24,720 bases of DNA, taken from NCBI GenBank assembly GCA_003833135.1, contig QZLH01000645.1, positions 35,345 through 60,064 of the forward strand, given 5' to 3'. The notes beneath the pieces are model-generated. The model was not told where the DNA came from and ran no database searches. It saw nothing but the letters and a program-made list of their open reading frames with translations. Origin of the DNA: Oehlia diaphana. Its lineage: Eukaryota; Glomeromycota; Glomeromycetes; Glomerales; Glomeraceae. Both the position numbers and the translations under genes were made by a program. Below, piece after piece: positions 10,311-18,616 of this stretch (the first letter of the stretch is position 1; every line of letters begins with the position of its first letter).

Positions 10311-11239
10311 ATATTTGATCAATATATCCAAAAATTGAAAGACAGAATTATTCTATAAGTCAGTATAACTAAGAGCAGCATGATCCTACTTGCTGCAGTA
10401 GAATGTTATATTTTGTTCATCAAAAGATAGTCAGAATAAAAGTTAGAAAATCGTAAAATAAAGGTCTTACCAAGTACCAACCTTTTATAATTGTATGCAA
10501 AATTATTAATAATGGATAATCATCAAATATTTTACTTTTACTATACCTTTTACAGTTTACTTAAACCATAAATTTTTTAATTAATAAATAGAAACCACTA
10601 AAAAGATAATCTCTTTTTTTGCAAAACTAATTGGAAACGAGAAATGCAAAATCTTTCCACCACTTCCTTTCATTATTGATGAATGCTCTCAGAATATTAT
10701 CATTGATTGATTTCTTATAGGTATTACCTGGTAATGGTACGATCTACTCATTTGATTACGGTACGTTCAGATTTATGCAGGTAAATGTTTTTTAATGATC
10801 ATACCATATATATATTAATACTATCAATGTTGTAGGTGCAGTACCATCCTTTTTATTTAAAAAACGCACCTGCAACTTATAAACTTAAACAAATTGTAAT
10901 ATACATGTAATCTATTGTTAATTTATTATATTTACTTGAAATTTTTTTTTATTTGTTTATTTTGATTTACTATAAAAGGTTTAAATATTTACTAAAAATT
11001 TTTTTTTGTTTTTTTTAATCTTACATTTATTATACAATAACGCTCAAATTAAAATTATTTACAATTTATAATATTGTATTTATCTAATATATATCAATAT
11101 GTAAACATTACTATCTAGAAAATAATTATGCTGTACATGCTAAAGAATTAAGTCTAAGCAAAAATGAATTATATATACTGTACATACTAAAAAATAAATC
11201 TAAGCAAATATCAGTTATTATTATTATTCATCTCCATTT
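10311..11239. other. AT-rich intergenic with small repeats
   Basis: No gene is visible. It contains an imperfect hairpin (10829-10839 against 10866-10876, one mismatch in 11, 26-base loop) and a two-copy direct repeat (11131-11163 and 11178-11209). The remainder is low complexity. Confidence 0.45.
11131..11209. repeat. Two-copy direct repeat, period about 47 bp
   Basis: CTGTACAT(G/A)CTAAA followed by a TCTAAGCAAA end occurs at 11131-11163 and again at 11178-11209. The copies are diverged and non-coding. Confidence 0.65.
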
Positions 11240-11905
11240 CCATTTTTTTATTTGTAGTTCTTTTTATTTTAGATCAATTTCATATTGTTTGAGCTTTAGC
11301 TTTCTTTCATCTAGTGAACCTTCCGTTCTTCAATTTCAATCGCAATAAATTATCATCTTTTTCGTCATCAATAATAAAAAAGTTTTATCATCATTATGAA
11401 AATTCGGGCAATCAGCTTTCTAAAATTATTCATTATGATTATTATTATAAAATCTATAAGATAATTTGTATTAATGTTACTTAACCAATAATGTGATCCT
11501 TTTGATAATAGGATAATAAATCTTTGGGCAATTCACCATAATTTTAAATCTGCATTTTTTTGAAATTGAGTTATTAAATCTTGTTCCAGTTGTGGATCCA
11601 TAACACTGCAATAACGCTAAACTTTTTTGAATAATCAATTGGAACATTTCAAATTTTGCACTCTTGAACTCTAAGTTCTGATTTACTGTTCAATGATCCG
11701 GGCTTATTTTTATCATTATTACATCTAAAGCACCAACTAATTAGATAGTTGTTGTTTTATGAGCATCTGAGAATCCAATATATGATTTATCTTTTGTGCC
11801 TTTCCATGATGAAAGTGAAATTTCATTAATATATTTACCATGTTTTGAGTTTTGGCTTATTTTATTTCTTTTTAACATTTTATAATTATATTTGAAATAT
11901 CCATC
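11240..11905 (-). pseudogene. Decayed protein-coding remnant, unrecognised
   Basis: On the minus strand, stretches of protein-like sequence follow one another in changing frames with stops between them. At about 11745-11905 there is a Lys/Tyr-rich segment ending SDAHKTTTI and a stop. At about 11540-11610 comes MDPQLEQDLITQFQKNADLKLW followed by a stop and IAQRFIILLSKGSHYW. At about 11270-11370 there is an acidic DDEKDD patch and then a charged, coiled-coil-like DERKLKLKQYEIDLK. The order looks like one gene broken by frameshifts and stop codons. The charged tail resembles ends of fungal transposase-type or DNA-binding proteins, but I do not recognise the family. The limits are approximate. 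Confidence 0.35.
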
Positions 11906-11928
11906 ATAATAAGGATTAGATTTTTAAT

Positions 11929-12060
11929 AAAACGTTTTTTTCTATAAAAATATGTCTAAAAAAATGTTTCGCAACGTTTTTTCGTTAATTTAATTGAAAA
12001 ACGTTGCGTTTTTTCTATAATAATCTATTAAAAAACGTTTCGCAACGTTTTTTAATTAAT
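11929..12060. repeat. Tandem pair of palindrome-bearing ~66 bp units
   Basis: Two units (11929-11995 and 11996-12060) share the same order: AAAACG, TTTTTTCTATA, a variable patch, GTTTCGCAACGTTTTTT, and TTAATT. They contain perfect inverted repeats: 12-bp arms at 11970-11981 and 11997-12008 with a 15-base spacer, and 9-bp arms AAAAACGTT/AACGTTTTT at 12031-12039 and 12044-12052 with a 4-base loop. It is non-coding. It could be a small transposon remnant or a protein-binding array. Confidence 0.75.
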
Positions 12061-13402
12061 TAGAATTCTAATAATAAAAATAAAAACTTTGCCTACAAAA
12101 TATTAGCTAGTTTGTAGGATCTCATCTCTTTTTTTGAATAGAGCATAAATGTAGGATTACAGGACGTAAGTTCAATATACATGCTTCTGTGGAACATTAC
12201 CTTTAAATTAATATATTAATAATATATATATATTCGATATTGGTTCTATTTTTAATTATATAAATGTCTGAAATGTTATATTTATTTCAAACCAAGATGT
12301 GGTATTAAGGTATGGGAATTCTTGAGAATTCTTCAAGAAACTTTAAGTTACTAAATTATTATATTATTTATGTTGAGAAATTTGACTATTTAAATTTAAG
12401 TAATAATATCAATAAAATTATTTTAACATCATAAGATAAATGGATTAGTTGTTATATATTATTAAATATTAAAAACTCAAAAGTAGGTAGAAGAGACACT
12501 AAAGGTGATGAAGCTTAGCAAATAAGTTCTCAATATATTTATAAAGGACTTGTACATTATTATATATAATTGTATTGTATTCATGTATTATTTTGGATGA
12601 TAATTGGTAGGAGTTAAATATTTACTATTCGTTAAACTGAAAATTTGATTGTAACTAATTTTTAGCATTATCAGAATAATAAAATAATTAATATATATAA
12701 TAATATCTATTCTAAAGTTTCCTAACCAACTACAACAAGAAAAAGGAATATGAGAAGTCGAATTAAGATCCTTTTTATATTATTAAATGGGCCGATACTT
12801 GATAAATTTTTCGTGTTGTGATACATTTTGCGCTAGTTAGACGAATGGAAAATCAAAGTAGTGAACTGGGGAATCTAAGCCCGCACAAGATTTAATGACA
12901 AAAGGCATGAAATTTTCCTTTTTTAATCCTGATTCAATATTATATTTTAAACTAAGAATCTAGAATTCTTATTTTAAATAATTTTCCTGGTTAGCAGTTA
13001 GTAGTATAGTCAATCTCCGATATAAAAATATGTCTCGATCCATATGAAATTTTTTAAAATATCGATGTATACCAATATCATATGTTCGTATAGTGAAAAA
13101 GTAAAATTTGTCGTTATATCGATTCTTTAATTCGGTATATTATACTGTATAATATTAGGTACTGTCCTAAAGTCACGAAACTCATAATCCTGACAATATA
13201 TGATCCCAACTGACAAAATCCCGAATATATGAAGGTGAAATTAATTCTGCAAGAAATAATCATCATGATGGTACAACGGAGCGTAGCGACTAGCGATTGT
13301 TATATACTAGCGATTTTGATGTAATTTTCCTCTTTTCTTCTACTTACGTTATAATTCCCTTTTTGAATTAAACTACCCCTGCTTATTCCTTTGTAGTCGT
13401 AA
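12061..13402. other. AT-rich intergenic, no gene seen
   Basis: I see no ORF with protein-like composition and no RNA gene. The segment around 13183-13225 has GACAAAATCCCGAAT, matching the TGTCGGGATT motif family. At about 13287-13316 the 10-mer ACTAGCGATT occurs twice. Nothing else stands out. Confidence 0.45.
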
Positions 13403-13896
13403 GCATGGGTAACGAAACTCCTGGGAGAGCATTTCCGAAAGTTTCGGTTTCGGTATATACGAATCGAAATTCGGCTCGTCGAATCCCAAAATTATTTCCG
13501 ATATTCGAAATCAATTCCAAATTATCGAAACCCTAAAAATTTTAATGATCTCTGTGCCCAACCAGATCATGCGTAATAAAAGAGAGATCGTTATGAATAA
13601 TCTTAGTCTGTGTATGTAATCTTAACTTTTTTTAAAAAATTTTCTCTTTTATTTCGTGAACTTGTTTTATAATTACACTTAGAAAATGTCTAAAAATCTT
13701 TCAACTTTAAAAAATTAGCTTCGCTAATCTTACTGGACGTCCAAAATAACTGTATAATAAAAGAAATAATAATATATTTTTAAGTAAAATTATAAAATAA
13801 GTTTCGGTAAGTTTCGGTAAGTTTCGGTTTCGGGTCGGGATTAGAATTACGGAATAAATGGATACCGAAACCTAGAGTTTAGGTTTTGTTACCATG
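13403..13896. mobile_element. GTTTCGG-rich terminal-inverted-repeat element
   Basis: The left end reads GCATGGGTAACGAAAC (13403-13418). The right end reads GTTTTGTTACCATG (13883-13896), its imperfect complement. Just inside each end lie copies of GTTTCGGTTTCGG: AAGTTTCGGTTTCGGTATA on the left, and on the right three tandem GTTTCGGTAA-type units at about 13801-13830. It is about 494 bp with no ORF, so a non-autonomous DNA element is the simplest reading. Confidence 0.6.
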
Positions 13897-14160
13897 TTTT
13901 ATTAAAATCGTAGCACGTGATTTATAATTACGATCCATAATTAGCGTCGGTTTCCGTTCACCTATTTTATCCATTTTTAATAATCAAAATCTGTATAACA
14001 AATGTTTTCACTTTTTCAGCCAAAATTTATTTACAATTACATGTATCAAAGGCACGGTATATAGGGCGTTCTTTTTATTATAATGGTTATACAATTATAA
14101 CATAAATTAATAAATAAACTTTTTCTCAACATTATTACTTTATTTGATTTTTATTGAATA
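13897..14160. other. Upstream region of the Cys-rich ORF
   Basis: AT-rich sequence of 264 bp with no recognisable TATA box at a convincing distance and no other feature I can support. Confidence 0.4.
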
Positions 14161-14493
14161 ATGACATTTTCTTTGGAATTTCGTTTGAATGCCTGTACAA
14201 GTTGTCTTATTTGTTTAGATTGTCAAAACACATATGGTCAAAAATGCACTTGTCAAGCAAGAGCAGTAATATGGAAGAGGAAAAAAGCTGAACGTAATTA
14301 TGCAATAGAATCTGTTCATCTACCCCTCACACAAAAAGGTGCCACAAACCAAAAAGTTGCGGAATTTGTTGACTTGGTTTTTGCTAATATTTCGAAGGAA
14401 ATTGAACTTTTACTAACCCAAAATGATGTAAATATTTGTCAAAACTGTATAAATGGATATCGTAGCAAAAAAAAGTGTATTAATCATATATAA
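14161..14493 (+). CDS. Small cysteine-rich protein, possibly truncated
   Basis: A 110-residue ORF. Nine cysteines are arranged like zinc ligands: C12, C15, C18 and C21 in a row of CxxC pairs, C29 and C31 (CTC), then C93 and C96 (CxxC) and C106 near the C-terminus. Between them lies a helical stretch (about 62-88). The layout suggests one or two zinc-binding knuckles, so nucleic-acid or protein binding is possible, but I do not recognise the family. The stop codon sits five bases before the left end of the TIR element at 14498, so the natural C-terminus may have been cut off or replaced. The sequence after that element (15295 onward) does not obviously continue the frame. Protein-like composition makes it likely coding or recently coding. 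Confidence 0.55.
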   Translation: MTFSLEFRLNACTSCLICLDCQNTYGQKCTCQARAVIWKRKKAERNYAIESVHLPLTQKGATNQKVAEFVDLVFANISKEIELLLTQNDVNICQNCINGYRSKKKCINHI

Positions 14494-14497
14494 AATT

Positions 14498-15294
14498 TAG
14501 AGGTTGGAACCGATCGAAAAAACCTTATCCGATTAATAATCGAATAATAATTAATCGGGTAATTAACCGATTAAAATATAATATAATTTTTCGCGTATTA
14601 TCACATAACATAATTAATGTCCGAAATATATTTATTTATACAAATACTTAATTACAAAAAATATTTATAAATAGCGTTAAAAAATAAAAGAAATTTTGTA
14701 AAATATTTAGTAAAAAAAAAAATTATACATCGCCTGGGCGATCATCACCTTTACCAGCATTAGGATGGAACTTGGGCAGAATTAAGAATATGAATGTACT
14801 GTAACTCCGCCCAAATGTCATTCTAATGCTGGTAAAGGCGATGATCGGCAAGGCGATGTTTAAGCAATACCCTTTGATTTTTTTGTTTGCTGCTACTGAC
14901 TATTAGTTGTTGATTCCAAAAATGACGACCTTTTTAGAAACTGTAGTACTAGCTAGAAGATGCAAGCTTTGGCGACCAGATAAAGTTCTTCAATACTTTC
15001 AACATTCCTAGACACGATATTCATAAAAATCATCATTCAGTTCGTTATCATCCATGTTAAATAGCCACTTTTAATAAAATTTTATTTTAAATAAATCAAT
15101 TTAAATTTTTTTATTTTTTTTACGTAAATCTATATAAAATAAATATCTGTTTCTGCATTTTAACCGATTTAATTTATCGATTAATTAATCGATTAAATTA
15201 TTCGGTTAAATTATTCGATTAACCGATTTTTGAGGTACCTTAACCGATTTAATCAATTAATTAATCGATTAACCTTAATCGATTCAAACTTCTA
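14498..15294. mobile_element. TTAATCGG-rich TIR element with a nested insertion
   Basis: The left end (TAGAGGTTGGAACCGAT, 14498-14514) and the right end (read on the other strand TAGAAGTTTGAATCGAT, 15278-15294) form terminal inverted repeats. Both sub-terminal regions are packed with AACCGATT/TTAATCGG-type words (14511-14575 and 15162-15285), far denser than background. The total is about 797 bp with no ORF. The hairpin at 14727-14859 sits inside it and looks like a later insertion. It is probably a non-autonomous DNA transposon. Confidence 0.65.
14727..14859. mobile_element. Fold-back (hairpin) MITE nested in the TTAATCGG element
   Basis: Arms 14727-14780 and about 14804-14859 are complementary over roughly 54 bp with few mismatches (ends ACATCGCC and GGCGATGT; inner core TTTACCAGCATTA against TAATGCTGGTAAA), leaving a loop of about 24 bases. 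The G+C content of the arms is well above the surroundings. It has no coding capacity. A diverged relative occurs at 22423-22526. Confidence 0.8.
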
Positions 15295-15467
15295 GCCATA
15301 GCAATAACACATTATTGATATAATAAAGTGGAGTAAAAAAATGGCGTAAATGAATATTTTATAGGAAAAGTTTAAATAAAGCTTATAAAGTGGATTAAAA
15401 ATGAAATTTATAGAAAGCTTATTTATGATGTTATTAATTAATGCATGGTCAGAACGATAACACTTTT
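15295..15467. other. AT-rich spacer between two elements
   Basis: Short AT-rich spacer with two diverged copies of a GCTTATAAAGTGGA/ATAATAAAGTGGAGTA-like string (about 15319-15336 and 15379-15394). No gene is visible. Confidence 0.4.
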
Positions 15468-15589
15468 ATTGAATGTGGGGCTATATCGGTCACAGGGCCC
15501 TTCATTGATTGGTGAAAATGGCCACTACGTGGCCCATTTTCATCCAATCATTCGGTCCTGTGACCGATATAGCTACTCCCCCATCCAAT
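15468..15589. mobile_element. Near-perfect fold-back (hairpin) element
   Basis: About 55-60 bp arms pair around a centre near 15527 (CCACTACGTGG). The ends are ATTGAATGTGGGG and CTCCCCCATCCAAT, and the arms share TATATCGGTCACAGG and GATTGG...AAAATGG blocks. Only a few mismatches and small indels are seen, so it is young. Its sequence is unrelated to the 14727-14859 hairpin. It lies 475 bp upstream of the transposase start and is not matched by a copy downstream of that gene. Confidence 0.85.
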
Positions 15590-16063
15590 AATTTGTATAT
15601 ATTAATTTAAGCTCATTTAATCTTGTTGCAACGCAAAAGCTACAGCTAGTTGATATCTAATACTTCTAATTATAAATTAAAATTTCGTTAATGTTAATTT
15701 CATTTACAATATTTCAAATTAATAAACTTGACGATATTCCTAAACCGTAAATAATTTGTAATAAATTTTATGGAACTTTTAGCCATAAAGAATTGATTTG
15801 AAAAGTTTTTCATAAAATTAAATCAGGAAAGTAGCATCTTATCGATCAAATTTGTCTTACGAAAATTCGTGATCAGCATGGGGCTTAGATTCCAGGAACG
15901 GCAATAATGACAATCTTTCAATTTAAGAATTGTTTAAAAAAAAAAGGAGTATAGCGAAAAATTTTAATTGGTTTTGGTTATTTGATCTTTTTTTTTTAAT
16001 CATCTTTTTGATTTTACAAATTTTTGGAGTTTTAAATTTGTTTATTTTGTATTCAAAACCAAA
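15590..16063. other. Upstream region of the MULE transposase
   Basis: AT-rich, with a pyrimidine-rich tract at about 15985-16020 just before the ATG. No clear TATA box and no terminal repeat of a transposon were seen here. Confidence 0.4.
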
Positions 16064-17515
16064 ATGAACCGTGTAGTTTGTGAATTAGTTAATTCTACTC
16101 AAGGTAATCCAAAGATTATTGTACATGGATATCTATTAGTAAAAGACAAAAATCGCAACGAGAAACATTATTGGTGTTGTGAATATAGAAAAAAACTAAA
16201 TTGTAATGGAAGAGCAGTAACAATTCTGGAGAGAGAACAACATATATTAGTAAAATCTAGTGAACATAATCATGCGCCAGAAGCAAATAGAGTAGATGTA
16301 ACTAGAACAGTTAATATAATAAAGGAAACAGCAGCTTCTCAAACGCGTGATAAGCCATCTCAAATAATACAAAATGCTGTAATTAACATGCCTCAAGAAT
16401 CTTATTTTTATATGCCAAACCGTGAAGCATTGCGCAGGCAAGTATCACGTGTTAGAAATAAATACATGCCTCCACCACCAAAATCATTGCAAGACATTGA
16501 TGTTCCTGCCAACTTGCGTGTAACACTCGGTGGAGAAGAATTTTTAACAAAGGATATAACTTTAGGTGAAGAAAGGATTATGATTTTCTGCACAACATCT
16601 AATCTTGAGTACTTACAGAAAGCGGATTTTTGGGTCATGGACGGGACTTTTAGCACTGTACCTACATTGTTTCACCAAATGTATACTGTTCATGCTTTAG
16701 TTGGTGGTGAAAGCAATTCACGTGTTCTTCCAATGGTATATATTCTAATGACAAGCAGATCAAAAGTAATTTATGAACGGATATTTCAAGAATTAACTGA
16801 TTTGGCAGAAGAAGCCGGTCAAATGCTAGCTCCACCTATGATAATTACTGACTTCGAACAAGCAGCAATTAATGCTGCTCAAGTGGAATTTCATGACTCT
16901 GTTCACAAGGGCTGTTTCTTTCACCTCTGTCGAAGTTTATGGAGGAAAATCCAATCTTTAGGATTAGACAGTGAATATGGAAATTCTGAAGAGTTCAGTA
17001 TTAAGTTACGCCATATGACAGCTCTTGCCTTTCTACCGTCTTCTGAAATTCCACATGCATTTGATCAAATCAAATCTCTGATGCCTTCGAACGCAAGTCA
17101 AATTGTCCAATACTTTGAGGAAACCTACGTTAATGGTAAAATTAGGCGCCAGATGCCTAGAAGTGGAACTGTTATTCGGAATCCACCACAATTTCCGCCA
17201 GAACTCTGGTCGGTACATGAACTTATTGAAAATGGATATCCAAGAATTCAAAATATAGTCGAAGAGTGGCATCAACGATGGAGTACTGTAATTGGAAGAT
17301 CACATATTGGTCTATATTCTATCATTGATGAAATGCGCAAGGAGCAGTGCCAAACAGAACTGCAAATCGAAAGCATTCTTCGTGGAGAGGCAAGACCATA
17401 TCAACGAAAACACATTGTTGACCGTGAAAATCGTCTTTTAACCATTTTCAATGGTCGTGATAATTATTCCCTTCTAGATTATTTAAGAGAAGTTGCGCAT
17501 ACTATTTCTCTTTAA
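16064..17515 (+). CDS. FLYWCH-type MULE transposase
   Basis: A 483-residue uninterrupted ORF. Residues about 5-72 form a FLYWCH-like zinc finger (WCC at 37-39, C47, then EHNH at 67-70) that would bind the element's ends. Residues about 185-300 match the MULE transposase core: MDGTF (D193), a TDFEQAAINA block (D263), and the HKGCFFHLCRSLWR signature (281-294). The likely third acidic residue is in IVEEWHQRW (E400/E401). MULE enzymes cut and paste Mutator-like DNA transposons in the nucleus. No frame disruption is seen, so the enzyme may be active. I could not find long terminal inverted repeats bracketing the gene, which leaves open a host-retained (domesticated) copy or an element with short ends. 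A possible AATAAA lies at 17677-17682. Minus-strand ORFs inside this gene are shadows. Confidence 0.9.
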   Translation: MNRVVCELVNSTQGNPKIIVHGYLLVKDKNRNEKHYWCCEYRKKLNCNGRAVTILEREQHILVKSSEHNHAPEANRVDVTRTVNIIKETAASQTRDKPSQIIQNAVINMPQESYFYMPNREALRRQVSRVRNKYMPPPPKSLQDIDVPANLRVTLGGEEFLTKDITLGEERIMIFCTTSNLEYLQKADFWVMDGTFSTVPTLFHQMYTVHALVGGESNSRVLPMVYILMTSRSKVIYERIFQELTDLAEEAGQMLAPPMIITDFEQAAINAAQVEFHDSVHKGCFFHLCRSLWRKIQSLGLDSEYGNSEEFSIKLRHMTALAFLPSSEIPHAFDQIKSLMPSNASQIVQYFEETYVNGKIRRQMPRSGTVIRNPPQFPPELWSVHELIENGYPRIQNIVEEWHQRWSTVIGRSHIGLYSIIDEMRKEQCQTELQIESILRGEARPYQRKHIVDRENRLLTIFNGRDNYSLLDYLREVAHTISL

Positions 17516-17887
17516 TTTTTATTCAATTTGTAAGTTTTTACTTATGATATTTTATTAAATTTATAGTAAATATGGCTCCTTTCGCCTGTTTAATCTGTTT
17601 AATTTGGGTGTTTTAATTATGTTATGTATAAAAAAGCATTGAAAATATTTTAGTATTATTTACAACAACAAAGAATAATAAATTTTATAAAATAGCTACT
17701 TTATTATTGAATTTTAATTTTATTAAAGGTATAAATTAATATAAATAAAAATAAATAACGTAATTTTAGTTAATATGTTTAATATATGAAATCGTAATTG
17801 TGTTTAAAAAAACAATTGTCTCAATTAAGATAAATTACGTAATAAAATGTAATAATTATAAAATAATAGATTCATTGTTCATTTAAT

Positions 17888-17953
17888 AAAAAAAATCAAG
17901 AAAATATTACGCAAAAAGTAAAAAAAAATTAAGAAAATATTACGCAAAAAGTA
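17888..17953. repeat. 33-bp tandem duplication
   Basis: 17888-17920 and 17921-17953 are identical except for one C/T difference. The unit ends GAAAATATTACGCAAAAAGTA. A single recent duplication is the simplest reading; replication slippage could produce it. Confidence 0.9.
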
Positions 17954-18049
17954 AATTAAATAAATATAATAAGCATAAAATTTAATTTTTCTATTAAATT
18001 ATTTATTATCAAAAAAATTCATCTTTATTTTTATTTTATTTTTTTTATG

Positions 18050-18260
18050 GATGTCGGGAATCGGTTCGACAACGGCCACGGGTTACGTGTCATATATCTT
18101 TTCTAATAACCCGACTAGCCGAGTAACCCGACTCGACAATCCCGACAATAAAAATTTTCAAGTGTCCACTATATTTCTAATTTTGCTGTAAAACACTAAA
18201 AAGTTGTTGGTGGGATTTTGAAATTGACAAATTGTCGGGATTTTCATTTCAGATTTAAGT
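18050..18260. repeat. TGTCGGGATT inverted repeat, dispersed family
   Basis: ATGTCGGGAAT at about 18051-18061 faces GACAATCCCGACAAT at about 18135-18150, with CGGGTTACG and AACCCGACT words between them. The flank from about 18113 to 18200 has a second copy at 22973-23065 (shared order: GAGTA, CCGAC, AAAATTT, GTGTCC, TTTGCTGTAA, AAAAAG). It is non-coding and probably a non-autonomous element. Confidence 0.6.
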
Positions 18261-18552
18261 ATATGATGCAGGGACTGAATTTCGAAATTATAAAAATCGT
18301 TTTCTGTATAGAAAATTTTGACATCAATTATCGAATATTAATTTGCAAATAATTTGTTTCATAAGAAGGATAACCTATCGGTGATTTTTGCGTAAATTGT
18401 CTATTATTTTGTGTTAATTGATCTATAAATAAATTTATGCTTGTTTGATGTTAATCTGGTAAATCGTAATTTCGGGTTTGCTCATCGTTGATCCGATCTG
18501 TATTTATATGTATTAATTATATCAATTTGAGAGATGTACTGCTACTATTTTT

Positions 18553-18560
18553 TATATAAA
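18553..18560 (+). promoter_or_regulatory. TATA box for the secreted/membrane protein gene
   Basis: TATATAAA lies 57 bases before the ATG at 18617, the same spacing as the TATA box of the gene at 4510. Confidence 0.5.
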
Positions 18561-18616
18561 ATCAATGAAGTTTTCATATAATCAATGACTTTTTGCTATA
18601 TTTCATTTAATTCAGC

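Larger units (their letters stand above)
17516..18552. other. Intergenic with tandem and TGTCGGGATT repeats
   Basis: After the transposase there is A/T-rich DNA with a 33-bp tandem doublet (17888-17953), an inverted TGTCGGG-bearing repeat (about 18050-18165), and a repeat copy shared with 22973-23065. I see no gene. Confidence 0.45.

Noticed and set aside
12865..15895. Shared 13-mer GGAATCTAAGCCC (about 12865) and its complement (about 15886)
   Set aside because: Only 13 bases match and the flanks do not align convincingly; could be chance or a tiny repeat remnant.
16247..17275. Three minus-strand ORFs within the transposase
   Set aside because: Antisense shadows of the MULE transposase reading frame.
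18061..18075. GGTTCGAC string resembling a tRNA T-loop
   Set aside because: No acceptor stem, anticodon arm or D arm could be built around it; it is part of the TGTCGGG repeat.
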